Source: Ruegeria sp. EL01 (lineage in GTDB: Bacteria > Pseudomonadota > Alphaproteobacteria > Rhodobacterales > Rhodobacteraceae). Taken from it: a stretch of DNA of 64,000 nt. The first letter of the stretch is position 1, and every line of letters begins with the position of its first letter. A program made the translations under genes and the position numbers. Shown here piece after piece: positions 45,209 to 54,107 of the stretch. The notes below the pieces were generated by a model. The model worked only from the letters and a program-made list of their open reading frames with translations. It was not told the origin of the DNA and did not search any database. The stretch covers positions 62,001 through 126,000 of the forward strand of contig NZ_OMPS01000046.1 in assembly GCF_900313035.1 (NCBI RefSeq), given 5' to 3'.

Positions 45209-48037
45209 GTGAACGGGTCATCCCGAATCGTGGCCGTCCTCGGCCCGACAAACACAGGCAAAACCCACTACGCGATCGAGCGGATGCTGGGCTACCGTAC
45301 CGGTGTGATTGGTTTGCCGCTGCGGCTGCTGGCGCGTGAGGTCTACGACAAAATCGTCGCGATTCGCGGACCATCCGTTGTGGCATTGGTCACCGGAGAG
45401 GAACGCATTGTGCCGCCCCGGGCCCAGTATTGGGTGTGCACTGTCGAGGCGATGCCTGAAGGCATGGGCACAGATTTTGTCGCTATCGACGAAATTCAGC
45501 TATGTGCCGACCCAGAGCGGGGGCACGTCTTCACCGACCGTCTGCTGCGTGCGCGTGGAACCAACGAGACGCTCTTTTTAGGCGCCGACTCTATGCGCGG
45601 TCCCATCGCGGCACTTGTGCCCGAGGCGCAGTATAATCGCCGGGAACGGATGTCTCAGCTGGTTTACTCCGGGTCAAAGAAAATCAGTCGCATGCCATCG
45701 CGCAGCGCAATTGTCGGGTTCTCGGTCGAAAATGTTTATGCGATTGCCGAGCTGTTGCGCCGCCAAAAAGGGGGTGCGGCCGTGGTCATGGGCGCGCTCA
45801 GCCCGCGTACACGAAATGCGCAGGTGGACCTCTATCAAAACGGTGAAGTCGACTATCTGGTAGCCACCGACGCCATCGGAATGGGTCTGAATCTGGATGT
45901 GAACCATGTTGCGTTTTCAGCATTGTCCAAGTTTGACGGGCGGCGGATGCGACCACTGGCACCAAACGAATTGGCCCAGATCGCCGGGCGGGCAGGCCGT
46001 GGCATGTCGGACGGCACGTTTGGTGTGACGGGTGAGGCTCCGCCATTGGATGAAGGTGTTGCCCAGGCCATCATGGACAGCCGATTCACGCCGATCAAAA
46101 AGCTGAACTGGCGAAATGCCGCTTTGCAGTTCGGATCTGTCGATGCCCTGATCAACTCGCTTGAGGTCGCGCCCGATAGCGAGCACCTGATCAAAGCCCG
46201 CCCAGCCGATGACCTGAACGTTTTGAAATCCCTGTCGGCCGAAACCGAGGTTGCGGCCCGTGCCAGCGATGGGCCATCCGTCCGTCTGCTATGGGATGTG
46301 TGTCGAATCCCGGATTTTCGAGGAATCAGCCATGCCGAGCATGCTGGCTTGCTTGAGGTGATCTTTGGCCACCTGCACGAACGTGGCGCGATTCCGGATG
46401 AGTTCATGGCGCGGCAAATCCGCCGGATCGATCGGACCGACGGTGATATCGATGCCTTGTCCAAAAGATTGGCGTATATCCGCACCTGGACTTATGTTGC
46501 GCAACGAAACAGTTGGGTGCGTGACGAATCCCATTGGCGTGCCGAAACGCGCGCTGTAGAAGACAAAGTGTCAGACGCTCTGCACGAACGTTTGACTCAA
46601 AGATTTGTGGATCGGCGCACATCCGTATTATTGCGCCGGCTCAAACAGAAGGAGGCCCTTTTGGCCGAAGTAAATGACAAGGGTGAAGTGACCGTCGAAG
46701 GCGAATTCGTCGGTCGTTTGGAAGGGTTCCGGTTTAGCCCGGACAAAAGCGCGCAGGGAGCTGAGGCAAAAGCCCTCAAGTCAGCCTCTCTGCAAGCTCT
46801 CGCGCCGCAATTCCATCTGCGTGCCGATCGCTTCTACAATGCGCCCGATACAGAAATTGATTTCACCGAACAGGGCGGCCTCATGTGGGGCGAATACGCC
46901 GTTGGCAAGCTCGTCACCGGTGCCGAGCCCCTTAAGCCCGTGGTTGAGGTCTTTGTGGACGAGGCCGCAGGCCCCGACGTTGAACAAAAGGTCCAGCGCC
47001 GCCTGCAGCATTTCATTGATCGCAAAGTCGCGGCCCTGTTCGAGCCGTTGCTGAACCTGTCACGCGATGAAGAGCTGTCGGGCCTTGCCAAGGGTTTTGC
47101 CTTCCGCATGGTCGAAGGCTTGGGCGTGCTGCCCCGGGCCGGTGTCGCGCAAGAGGTCAAAGACCTGGATCAGGATGCCCGCGGCGCGCTGCGCAAGCAC
47201 GGCATCCGCTTTGGTCAGTTCACCATCTTTATGCCATTGCTCTTGAAGCCCGCACCGACGCGGTTGCGTCTGGTTCTTTGGGCTCTGGCGGGTGGATTGC
47301 AGGAATTCCCGGAAGCGCCGCCTCCGGGTCTGGTTACTGTGCCGGTCGCGCAAGGGGCGCCTGAAGGCTATGATACGATGTGTGGATATCGCAATGCAGG
47401 CGAGCGTTCGATCCGCATCGACATGCTGGAGCGTCTAGCCGATATGTTGCGCGCCGAAGACAGCCGTGGCGGGTTTGAAGCCAAACCCGATATGCTGTCG
47501 ATCACCGGTATGACGCTTGAGCAGTTTGCCGACCTTATGCAGGGCCTTGGCTACAAAGCCGAGCAAGGCGAACGCCAAAAAGTGAAACCAGCGCCAGCCG
47601 AAACTGCCCCGGAAGCACCAGAGGTCGCCCCTGCTGAGCCTGCTGCAGAAGCGCCCGAGCAGCCCGCCGTCGAAGAGGCCACGTCATCTGACGCCGAATC
47701 GGAAACGGTCGCTGCACCCGCCGAGGCCCCAGCCGAGGCCACCGAAAGCGCCGAGGCACCAGCAGCGGACGAACCTGAGGTTGAAGTGTTCTACACCTTT
47801 ACCTGGGGGCGTCAGCGTCCGGCTAACCGGGCGCCGCGTCGCGACCAAAAGCAGGGGCAGGGCAAAGGCAAGCCGCGCGGCAAACCTCAGGACGGCCGCG
47901 GTAAACCGCAGAGCAAGAAAGGTGGCAAGCCGCAAGGGGCCAAAACCTTCTCTTCGCGGCCTGCGAAAAAAGAGAAGGCCATTGATCCAGACAACCCCTT
48001 CGCTGCTGCGTTGATGGGTTTGAAGGACGGCAACTAG
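45209..48037 (+). CDS. SUV3-like ATP-dependent RNA helicase with long C-terminal tail
   Basis: A 942-residue superfamily 2 helicase resembling mitochondrial SUV3, which unwinds RNA for degradation. Motif I is GPTNTGKTHY (residues 12-21), the second block has VAIDEIQLCADPERGH (DEIQ box), then VATDAIGMGLNLDV and QIAGRAGRGM (motifs V and VI). The middle part has SUV3 C-terminal features. From about residue 788 the sequence becomes an acidic alanine/proline/glutamate tail, then a basic K/G/Q-rich end containing FYTFTWGRQRP. It starts with GTG at 45209. It is followed directly by an S4 RNA-binding protein, pointing to RNA metabolism. Confidence 0.85.
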   Translation: MNGSSRIVAVLGPTNTGKTHYAIERMLGYRTGVIGLPLRLLAREVYDKIVAIRGPSVVALVTGEERIVPPRAQYWVCTVEAMPEGMGTDFVAIDEIQLCADPERGHVFTDRLLRARGTNETLFLGADSMRGPIAALVPEAQYNRRERMSQLVYSGSKKISRMPSRSAIVGFSVENVYAIAELLRRQKGGAAVVMGALSPRTRNAQVDLYQNGEVDYLVATDAIGMGLNLDVNHVAFSALSKFDGRRMRPLAPNELAQIAGRAGRGMSDGTFGVTGEAPPLDEGVAQAIMDSRFTPIKKLNWRNAALQFGSVDALINSLEVAPDSEHLIKARPADDLNVLKSLSAETEVAARASDGPSVRLLWDVCRIPDFRGISHAEHAGLLEVIFGHLHERGAIPDEFMARQIRRIDRTDGDIDALSKRLAYIRTWTYVAQRNSWVRDESHWRAETRAVEDKVSDALHERLTQRFVDRRTSVLLRRLKQKEALLAEVNDKGEVTVEGEFVGRLEGFRFSPDKSAQGAEAKALKSASLQALAPQFHLRADRFYNAPDTEIDFTEQGGLMWGEYAVGKLVTGAEPLKPVVEVFVDEAAGPDVEQKVQRRLQHFIDRKVAALFEPLLNLSRDEELSGLAKGFAFRMVEGLGVLPRAGVAQEVKDLDQDARGALRKHGIRFGQFTIFMPLLLKPAPTRLRLVLWALAGGLQEFPEAPPPGLVTVPVAQGAPEGYDTMCGYRNAGERSIRIDMLERLADMLRAEDSRGGFEAKPDMLSITGMTLEQFADLMQGLGYKAEQGERQKVKPAPAETAPEAPEVAPAEPAAEAPEQPAVEEATSSDAESETVAAPAEAPAEATESAEAPAADEPEVEVFYTFTWGRQRPANRAPRRDQKQGQGKGKPRGKPQDGRGKPQSKKGGKPQGAKTFSSRPAKKEKAIDPDNPFAAALMGLKDGN

Positions 48038-48042
48038 TCCGA

Positions 48043-48414
48043 ATGTCCCAGGCTCAGGCCAAGCTGCGGATTGATAAATGGCTGTGGCAGGCACGGTTCT
48101 TCAAGACCCGTAGCCTGGCCGCCAAGCAGGTCAGCGGCGGTCATGTGCGCGTGAATGGAAACCGCGTGTTGAAACCGGCGCTATCTGTGTCACCCGGGGA
48201 CGTGTTGACTTTTTCACAGGGCCGCATCGTTCGGGTCGTGCGTGTCGAGGCCCTGGGCACGCGGCGCGGCCCGGCACCTGAAGCGCAAACGCTGTATGCG
48301 GATTTGACCGAAAAACAGGACGCACCAGCTAAAAACCCGGGTTTTGAAGGAAAAGGTCGCCCGACCAAGAAAGATCGGCGGGCAATTGATCTTTCTCGCA
48401 TGCCCGACGGCTGA
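48043..48414 (+). CDS. S4-domain RNA-binding protein (Hsp15-like)
   Basis: A 123-residue S4 protein: LRIDKWLWQARFFKTRSLAAKQVSGGHVRVNGNRVLKPALSVSPGDVL. This is the RNA-binding S4 fold of the heat-shock protein Hsp15, which recycles free 50S subunits with nascent chains. The C-terminus is basic and probably disordered. It starts five bases after the helicase stop, so the two are expected to be co-translated. Confidence 0.88.
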   Translation: MSQAQAKLRIDKWLWQARFFKTRSLAAKQVSGGHVRVNGNRVLKPALSVSPGDVLTFSQGRIVRVVRVEALGTRRGPAPEAQTLYADLTEKQDAPAKNPGFEGKGRPTKKDRRAIDLSRMPDG

Positions 48415-48480
48415 TCTGATCTTGAAGACGGCCTCAGACTGAACTAGCTACACGGTCAAGCCGCTAACAGGAAACCGACC

Positions 48481-48819
48481 ATGACTTATGTTGTCACCGA
48501 GAATTGCATCGCCTGCAAATACACCGATTGTGTCGAAGTGTGCCCGGTGGACTGTTTCTATGAAGGTGAGAATACTTTGGTGATTCACCCGGACGAATGC
48601 ATTGACTGCGGTGTATGTGAACCAGAGTGTCCCGCTGATGCGATCCGCCCGGATACCGAACCGGGTATGGAACAATGGGTCGAGTTCAACCGCAAATTCT
48701 CGGAACAATGGCCGGTGATCGTAACCAAGAAAGACCCTTTGCCAGACGCCGAAGAGCGTGACGGCGAAGAAGGCAAGATGGACAAGTATTTCTCTGAAGC
48801 ACCGGGTGAAGGTGGATAA
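48481..48819 (+). CDS. fdxA: 7Fe ferredoxin (3Fe-4S/4Fe-4S)
   Basis: A 112-residue ferredoxin. The first cluster site is [18 protein letters not shown] and the second is [16 protein letters not shown], the arrangement of 7Fe ferredoxins of the FdxA type, with the long C-terminal tail [19 protein letters not shown]. It is a small soluble electron carrier. It follows the S4 gene by 66 bp on the same strand. A hairpin lies about 45 bp beyond the stop. Confidence 0.95.
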   Translation: MTYVVTENCIACKYTDCVEVCPVDCFYEGENTLVIHPDECIDCGVCEPECPADAIRPDTEPGMEQWVEFNRKFSEQWPVIVTKKDPLPDAEERDGEEGKMDKYFSEAPGEGG

Positions 48820-48865
48820 ACGATTCGCAGCACGCGCTCGGTCCGAAACTAGCCGATTTGTGACC

Positions 48866-48886
48866 TAGCCTGTTGAAAACAGGCTA
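48866..48886. terminator. hairpin after fdxA
   Basis: Nine-bp perfect arms TAGCCTGTT (48866-48874) and AACAGGCTA (48878-48886) with a GAA loop. There is no T-run downstream, so strength is doubtful. Confidence 0.5.
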
Positions 48887-48936
48887 AATACTGACAATTG
48901 TCCCTAGGTCAACTTTCGGGTGCCGCAATTCTGTGA

Positions 48937-49064
48937 TATACTCTGTCCTTACATGATGACTGAGATTGGGATGAACTCCGTAAGTATGCTCGCTTTGGAG
49001 TCTTGAATTTATGATACAATTGCCGCCTGTCGGGGCTGAAACAGTCCCCGCATGTGGTTTTTTT
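48937..49064 (+). ncRNA. candidate small RNA or leader between fdxA and carD
   Basis: A -10-like TATACT (48937-48942) is followed about 80 bases later by a strong hairpin with 14 of 16 positions paired (arms 49023-49038 and 49042-49057, GAAA-type small loop) and seven Ts (49058-49064). This is a convincing plus-strand intrinsic terminator 41 bp before the carD start, yet no gene is read across it. A second small hairpin ACTCC/GGAGT precedes it. Either it ends the fdxA transcript or a small RNA of about 115 bases is made here. The -35 is weak. Confidence 0.45.
49023..49064 (+). terminator. strong intrinsic terminator upstream of carD
   Basis: A stem with 14 of 16 positions paired (two mismatches, some G-U pairs), AAA loop (49039-49041), and a T7 run at 49058-49064. 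It faces the plus strand. Confidence 0.75.
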
Positions 49065-49104
49065 GTCGCTTGCGTCCCGATCTGCAACCAAGGAAAAAAA
49101 CTGA

Positions 49105-49620
49105 ATGACAAAGTCGAAAAAGCTTGAGTTCCGCCCGAACGACTATGTTGTCTACCCCGCTCATGGTGTGGGCCAGATCATTTCGATCGAAGAACAGGAT
49201 GTCGCGGGTTTCTCGCTCGAGCTGTTCGTCATCTCCTTTGAGAAAGACAAAATGACCCTGCGGGTGCCGACAAACAAGGTCACCGAATCCGGACTGCGCT
49301 CACTCAGCTCGCCGGACGTGATCAGTCAGGCGATGAAAACGCTGAAAGGCAAGGCTAAGGTCAAACGCGCCATGTGGTCGCGCCGCGCGCAGGAATACGA
49401 ACAGAAAATCAACTCGGGTGATCTGATTTCGATCGCCGAGGTGGTCCGCGATTTGCATCGTACCGACGATCAGCGCGAACAAAGCTATTCCGAGCGTCAG
49501 CTTTACGAAGCTGCGTTGGAGCGTTTGACCCGCGAAGTGGCCGCCGTTTCGGGCGCCGGTGAGATGTCTGCCGCCAAACAGGTGGATGAAGTTCTGACAT
49601 CACGCGCTGCTGCTGCCTGA
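49105..49620 (+). CDS. carD: CarD-family RNA-polymerase-binding regulator
   Basis: A 171-residue CarD protein. The N-terminal RNA-polymerase-interacting (Tudor-like) domain has FRPNDYVVYPAHGVGQIISIEEQDVAGFSLELFVISFEKDKMTLRVPTNKVTESGLRSLSS, and the C-terminal helical domain has AMWSRRAQEYEQKINSGDLISIAEVVRDL, the DNA-interacting part. It stabilises open complexes at rRNA-type promoters. CarD is widely conserved and often essential in alphaproteobacteria. The ATG follows AAGGAAAAAAA. A terminator follows the gene. Confidence 0.94.
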   Translation: MTKSKKLEFRPNDYVVYPAHGVGQIISIEEQDVAGFSLELFVISFEKDKMTLRVPTNKVTESGLRSLSSPDVISQAMKTLKGKAKVKRAMWSRRAQEYEQKINSGDLISIAEVVRDLHRTDDQREQSYSERQLYEAALERLTREVAAVSGAGEMSAAKQVDEVLTSRAAAA

Positions 49621-49643
49621 CTTTTTGGCAATGACAGTTAAGA

Positions 49644-49673
49644 AAGGCCGCTCCTGATTGGGGCGGTCTTTTT
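49644..49673 (+). terminator. intrinsic terminator of carD
   Basis: An 11-bp stem (arms 49644-49654 and 49660-49670, with two G-U pairs) and a TTTTT tail (49669-49673), 23 bases after the carD stop. Confidence 0.85.
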
Positions 49674-49718
49674 CGTGGTGTGCCTCAAGGCTGTGTGATT
49701 TCTCCGGCTTTGGCAGGG

Positions 49719-50483
49719 TTAAAGCTGCGCAGTTAGCGCCAGTAAGAACGTGATCTCGGCCAATTGCTGCGCGGCGCCTAGGATGTCTCCGGTTTGACCG
49801 CCTATTTTTGCCTTTGCAACCAAGGCTATAACGCCGACAATTAATCCGGCGCATATGGCTGGAATTACTGCGTGTGCTCCGATCGACAAGAGAGCAATCA
49901 AAGCCGCCAAACCCATTGAAGTGAAGACTGAACAGAAGCCAGGGATGCCAACTGAGTGGCTCAGACCTGATTGCCGCGCGTTTGGCAGAACTTTCATCAA
50001 AACCGGCATGGTCGCACGCGAAAACACGCACGCGGCGAGTATCGTCCAAACGGCACCAGACGTTAACAATGCGGCAATCGCGGATACGCGAATAAGCTGG
50101 GATAACAACAAGGCCAGCACGCCGTAAGTACCGATGTGGCTGTCTCTCATGATCTCCATACGCCGTTCAGGCGTGAATCCGCCCCAGAGCCCATCAAATG
50201 AGTCTGCCAACCCGTCTTCGTGCATTGCTCCGGTGATGCAGATCAGAACCGCGACAACCAACCCGGCGCTGGCGAGCGGTGGCAGGCCTGCTGACAGTGC
50301 AACCGAGCCAGTGCAGCAGGCTAACAGACCAACCACCAACCCGACCAAGGGGAAGGCCCACGCGGCCTGTGCCTGCCTAGCAAATACAGTGTCAGGTAAA
50401 CGGGGCAGGGGCAGGCGCGTCAAAAGCACCAGCGCCAGCGGAACATCCCAAAGTAAGAAGGGTTTGGTGTCGTTTTTATGCAC
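49719..50483 (-). CDS. cobS: adenosylcobinamide-GDP ribazoletransferase (cobalamin synthase)
   Basis: CobS joins adenosylcobinamide-GDP to alpha-ribazole in the last steps of vitamin B12 synthesis. The 254-residue membrane protein has LLTRLPLPRLPDTV, the metal-binding ITGAMHEDGLADSFDGLWGGFTPERRMEIMRDSHIGTYG, and several hydrophobic segments. The GTG at 50483 is preferred with AAAGG seven bases before it and the family start VHKNDTKPFLLWD right after; upstream starts in the same frame run antisense through cobT. It is divergent from cobT, consistent with shared control. Confidence 0.92.
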   Translation of the reverse strand: MHKNDTKPFLLWDVPLALVLLTRLPLPRLPDTVFARQAQAAWAFPLVGLVVGLLACCTGSVALSAGLPPLASAGLVVAVLICITGAMHEDGLADSFDGLWGGFTPERRMEIMRDSHIGTYGVLALLLSQLIRVSAIAALLTSGAVWTILAACVFSRATMPVLMKVLPNARQSGLSHSVGIPGFCSVFTSMGLAALIALLSIGAHAVIPAICAGLIVGVIALVAKAKIGGQTGDILGAAQQLAEITFLLALTAQL

Positions 50484-50561
50484 TCCCGCGCCTTTCAGGG
50501 TCTTGTTGGATCGAATGCTTCGGTTAAACACACAGGACCACTCTGATGCAATGAGGCTTTG

Positions 50562-51572
50562 ATGCTGCCCGAACTTAATGATTTGAAGACTTTCCGCGAC
50601 GCGTTGACCAGCGCGCCGGGTCCCGATAGTGCCGCGGTACAGGGCGCAACTGAGCGTAATGGGCAATTGACGAAACCACCGGGTGCGTTGGGACGGCTCG
50701 AAGATCTGGCGATCTGGTATGCAGGGTGGCGTGCGGATGCCCGGCCGCAAATCGCTGCGCCGCAAGTCATCGTGTTTGCAGGCAACCACGGTGTCACAGC
50801 GCAGGGTGTTTCGGCCTTTCCGCCCGAAGTCACCGTGCAGATGGTGATGAACTTTGAACATGGCGGTGCCGCGATCAACCAGCTGGCCAAGTCAGCGGGC
50901 GCAAAAATGGATGTGCATGCGCTGGATCTGGAACATCCGACCGCGGATTTCACCCAGTCACCGGCCATGACCGAAGCAGAAGTGTTGTGGGCCCTGCAGA
51001 CCGGTTGGCAGGCGGTTGATCCGCAGGCAGATTTGCTTGTCGTGGGCGAGATGGGCATTGGGAACACCACACCGGCCGCTGCGATTGCCTGCGCCTTGTT
51101 TGGTGGTGACGCCGCAGATTGGACCGGGCGCGGGACCGGCGTTGATGACGCAGGGCTTGCCAACAAAACGCGTGTCGTCGCCGAGGGCGTGGCCCTGCAT
51201 GCAACAGATGACGGGCTGGAAGTCCTGCGGTGCCTGGGCGGGCGTGAAATCGCAGCGATGGCCGGTGCCATTGCGGCCGCCCGTGTTTTGCGCATCCCGG
51301 TCATTCTGGATGGGTTCATCTGCTCGGCAGCCGCCGCATGTCTGGCCCAAATGTCACCCGGCGCGCTGGATCATGCCGTGGCGGGTCATCAAAGTGCTGA
51401 AAGTGCGCATGGGGCCGTTCTGGCAAAAATTGGCAAAGCCCCCTTGCTTAGCCTTGGCCTGCGCCTGGGCGAGGGGTCAGGTGGCGCCTTGGCGATCAAC
51501 ATCCTCAAAAGCGCGGTCACCTGCCATTCCGGCATGGCGACGTTCGCTGAGGCAGGCGTCACTGACGGTTGA
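50562..51572 (+). CDS. cobT: nicotinate-nucleotide-dimethylbenzimidazole phosphoribosyltransferase
   Basis: CobT makes alpha-ribazole phosphate from dimethylbenzimidazole and nicotinate mononucleotide, the lower ligand of B12. The 336-residue protein has [73 protein letters not shown] and [15 protein letters not shown]. The ATG at 50562 has TGAGG upstream; an in-frame TTG one codon before is unlikely. It is divergent from cobS. Confidence 0.95.
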   Translation: MLPELNDLKTFRDALTSAPGPDSAAVQGATERNGQLTKPPGALGRLEDLAIWYAGWRADARPQIAAPQVIVFAGNHGVTAQGVSAFPPEVTVQMVMNFEHGGAAINQLAKSAGAKMDVHALDLEHPTADFTQSPAMTEAEVLWALQTGWQAVDPQADLLVVGEMGIGNTTPAAAIACALFGGDAADWTGRGTGVDDAGLANKTRVVAEGVALHATDDGLEVLRCLGGREIAAMAGAIAAARVLRIPVILDGFICSAAAACLAQMSPGALDHAVAGHQSAESAHGAVLAKIGKAPLLSLGLRLGEGSGGALAINILKSAVTCHSGMATFAEAGVTDG

Positions 51573-51604
51573 CCAAATCGCCTGATCGCAGCCTCGGGCA
51601 GTGG

Positions 51605-53485
51605 TCAGGCAGATTTCTTGGCATGTTCCTCCGCCAATTCCAGCAGCGCCGTCTCCAGGTCTTTTTCTAGCTGCCGCGCGCGCTCAATATACGGTTTATT
51701 CTCGGCCGTTGGCTTGCCGGGGACCCACAGTTCAGCCAGCTGGCGTACGGATGTCCTGTCGTGGTGATAAAACGTCTGCTCTGCCTGTGCCGCCTCGTAT
51801 TCGCTGAGGCCAATGTTCTCAAGCACATAGCGACCAGCGCGTAAGGAGCTGTCGAACATCTCGCGCACGATGTCGCTGGCTCCGGCCTGATACAGCTCAT
51901 ACACATGGGTGCGATCGCGTGCCCGTGCAATGATGTGGAGATCCGGTCGTTGGCGCCTTGCATATGCGACGAGCCGTGTGACTTCTTTGCGATCATCCAT
52001 CGCGGCAACCAGAACAGATGCCTTCTCCAATCCCGCTGCGCGCAAAAGCTCGGGTCGGGTCGGGTCGCCCAGAAAGCCTTTGACGCCGAACCGGCGCATC
52101 AGCTGGATGGTTTCGATGTCGTGATCCAGAACAACTGTCTTGAAGCCACTGGCGCGGACCAGTCGGTTTACGATTTGCCCAAACCGCCCGATGCCGGCAA
52201 TGATGACGGGTCCCTTTTCATCGATCTCGTCAGGTTCCAGTTCCGCCTTTGTGTCGCCGATTTTGCGGGACAGGAGGTCGTAGATGATGAACAGAAGCGG
52301 TGTGATCAGCATCGTCAGGGCGATGATCATCAACAGCTTTTGCGATAGATCGGGCGGGATGACATTCTGCTGCGCCGAAAAGGCCAGCAACACAAAACCA
52401 AACTCACCCGCTTGTGCCAGACCCAGCGTGAACAGCCAATGATCCCGTCCCTTTAGCTTGAAGGCTTTGCCCACGACATAAAGGATGATCCCCTTGGCCA
52501 GAATGACCAGTAGCGCCAAGCCAATCAAATCGAGCGGATCGTCAAAGAAGTAAGCCACATCTATCCCGGCCCCGACGGTGATAAAGAAAAGACCCAGGAA
52601 CAGACCTTTGAAAGGCTCAAGGTCACTCTCCATCTCGTGCCTGAATTCTGAACTGGCCAGCACGACCCCCGCCAGAAAGGCGCCCAACGCGGGCGACAGT
52701 CCCACAAGCGTCATCAAAAACGAAATGCCGACCACGATCATCAGGGCCAGCGCTGTATACATCTCACGCAACCGGGTTGCGTGGATGAAGCGGAACAGGG
52801 GCCGGGTCAGGTAGATACCCGCGAGAATAACAAAGGCCACGGCCCCAATAGTCACCAGTGTCACCGCCCAACCCGGCAAACCTTCGACCAGCGACAAGCT
52901 GTGATGCCCCGCAGCGTGCAGATCGTCTGTGCCGCGATCTATCGAACCATCGGCCTCGATATGTGGCATGGCGGGCAGGGCCAATAAAGGCAGCATGGCC
53001 AAAATGGGAATGACCGCGATGTCTTGCGTTAACAACACGGAAAACGTGGCCCTGCCGCCATTGGTTTGCATCAGGCCCTTTTCGGACAGGGTTTGAAGGA
53101 CGATGGCCGTCGAGGACAGGGATAAGGTCAACCCCACAGCCAATGCGACTGACCAAGGGTGATTGGCATAAATGGCCACGCCTGCAATGACTGCGGTGGA
53201 CAGCAATACCTGCAGACCTCCTAAACCTAATAGCCTGTCTCGCATATCCCAAAGGGCACGTGGTTCCAACTCGAGCCCGATGAGAAACAGCATCATTACG
53301 ACGCCAAATTCCGCCACGTGCTGGAGGTTTTCGGTTTCGGCGCCGACCAGACCGAACACCGGCCCTATGATGATACCGGCGGCCAGATAGCCGAGTACCG
53401 ACCCCAATCCCAAACGCGCGGAGAGGGGAACTGCGATTACAGCTGCAGCCAGATAGATTGAAGCCTGGTAAAGGAAATCGTCCAT
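51605..53485 (-). CDS. monovalent cation:proton antiporter, CPA2 family (KefB/KefC-like)
   Basis: A 626-residue protein with a ~390-residue membrane domain of 11-13 segments, including YLAAGIIIGP, VVMMLFLIGLELEPRALWDMR and LGAFLAGVVLASSEFRHEMESDLEPFKGLFLGLFFITVGAGIDV. It is followed by a TrkA-N/RCK nucleotide-binding domain, PVIIAGIGRFGQIVNRLVRASGFKTVVLDHD. KefB/C-type systems export K+ in exchange for H+ and respond to glutathione adducts; other CPA2 members carry Na+. No kefF/G partner is adjacent. The ATG at 53485 has GAGGA six bases upstream. Confidence 0.88.
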   Translation of the reverse strand: MDDFLYQASIYLAAAVIAVPLSARLGLGSVLGYLAAGIIIGPVFGLVGAETENLQHVAEFGVVMMLFLIGLELEPRALWDMRDRLLGLGGLQVLLSTAVIAGVAIYANHPWSVALAVGLTLSLSSTAIVLQTLSEKGLMQTNGGRATFSVLLTQDIAVIPILAMLPLLALPAMPHIEADGSIDRGTDDLHAAGHHSLSLVEGLPGWAVTLVTIGAVAFVILAGIYLTRPLFRFIHATRLREMYTALALMIVVGISFLMTLVGLSPALGAFLAGVVLASSEFRHEMESDLEPFKGLFLGLFFITVGAGIDVAYFFDDPLDLIGLALLVILAKGIILYVVGKAFKLKGRDHWLFTLGLAQAGEFGFVLLAFSAQQNVIPPDLSQKLLMIIALTMLITPLLFIIYDLLSRKIGDTKAELEPDEIDEKGPVIIAGIGRFGQIVNRLVRASGFKTVVLDHDIETIQLMRRFGVKGFLGDPTRPELLRAAGLEKASVLVAAMDDRKEVTRLVAYARRQRPDLHIIARARDRTHVYELYQAGASDIVREMFDSSLRAGRYVLENIGLSEYEAAQAEQTFYHHDRTSVRQLAELWVPGKPTAENKPYIERARQLEKDLETALLELAEEHAKKSA

Positions 53486-53504
53486 GTTCGTCCTCTTGCG
53501 CTGC

Positions 53505-53960
53505 TCAGGTCGGCAGGGGCGCGTCGCGTTTGAGTTGGTCCATTACGATCTGGCTTTGAACCCGTGCAACCGCAGGATGCGGCAGGATAACCTGATGAAG
53601 CAAGCTGTTCAGGCCGGATAGATCGTCGCAATAGACATGCAGCAGGTAATCTGCCTCACCCGTCATCGTCCAGGCGCTTGTGATTTCTGGGCGGGTTTCG
53701 ACCATACGGGCGAAACTGGAGGATTGTTCCGGCCCATGCGTGCCCAGATGGACCTGAATGAACCCTTGCACCTGCAATCCCAGTTTCAGCGGATCCAGTC
53801 GGGCGGCATAGCCCGTGATGTACCCTTCTGCTTCCAATCGCTGTCTGCGCCGTCCTGCCTGGCTGGGCGACAGGTTCAGCATTTCACCCAATTGATGCGC
53901 GGTCAGATGAGCATCCTTTTGAAGGGCAGATAGAAGGCGCGTATCTGTTGCATCCAGCAT
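53505..53960 (-). CDS. Lrp/AsnC-family regulator, divergent from hppD
   Basis: A 151-residue Lrp/AsnC protein: N-terminal helix-turn-helix (LDATDTRLLSALQKDAHLTAHQLGEMLNLSPSQAGRRRQRLEAEGYI) and RAM domain (ITSAWTMTGEADYLLHVYCDDLSGLNSLL). Its ATG lies 147 bp from that of hppD on the other strand, so it is likely the local regulator of tyrosine catabolism, perhaps with an aromatic amino acid as signal. It is 19 bp upstream of the CPA2 antiporter on the same strand. Confidence 0.88.
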   Translation of the reverse strand: MLDATDTRLLSALQKDAHLTAHQLGEMLNLSPSQAGRRRQRLEAEGYITGYAARLDPLKLGLQVQGFIQVHLGTHGPEQSSSFARMVETRPEITSAWTMTGEADYLLHVYCDDLSGLNSLLHQVILPHPAVARVQSQIVMDQLKRDAPLPT

Positions 53961-53991
53961 ATGCGGGGTTATCCCAGTTTTTTCTTACTTT

Positions 53992-54008
53992 ATGCGCAAT
54001 TCACGCAT
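53992..54008. promoter_or_regulatory. palindrome between Lrp-type gene and hppD
   Basis: ATGCG-N7-CGCAT (53992-53996 and 54004-54008) with A/T-rich flanks lies in the divergent intergenic region, about 30 bases from the Lrp start. It could be the Lrp-type binding site, but one repeat alone is weak evidence. Confidence 0.35.
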
Positions 54009-54107
54009 TTATCCATAGGTTACACGAAAACAATGCGCAGAAACAGCGTTGGATAAGGCGTATTTTTGAATCAGCAAAGAAATTCCTGTTTCCCGAGGAG
54101 ACATACC

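Noticed and set aside
50484..50561. Cobalamin riboswitch between cobS and cobT
   Set aside because: The gap of 78 bp is too short for the ~200-nt element, and no B12-box is seen.
49719..50861. 380-residue version of CobS
   Set aside because: The first 126 residues are antisense to cobT and have no family resemblance; GTG at 50483 with AAAGG is the better start.
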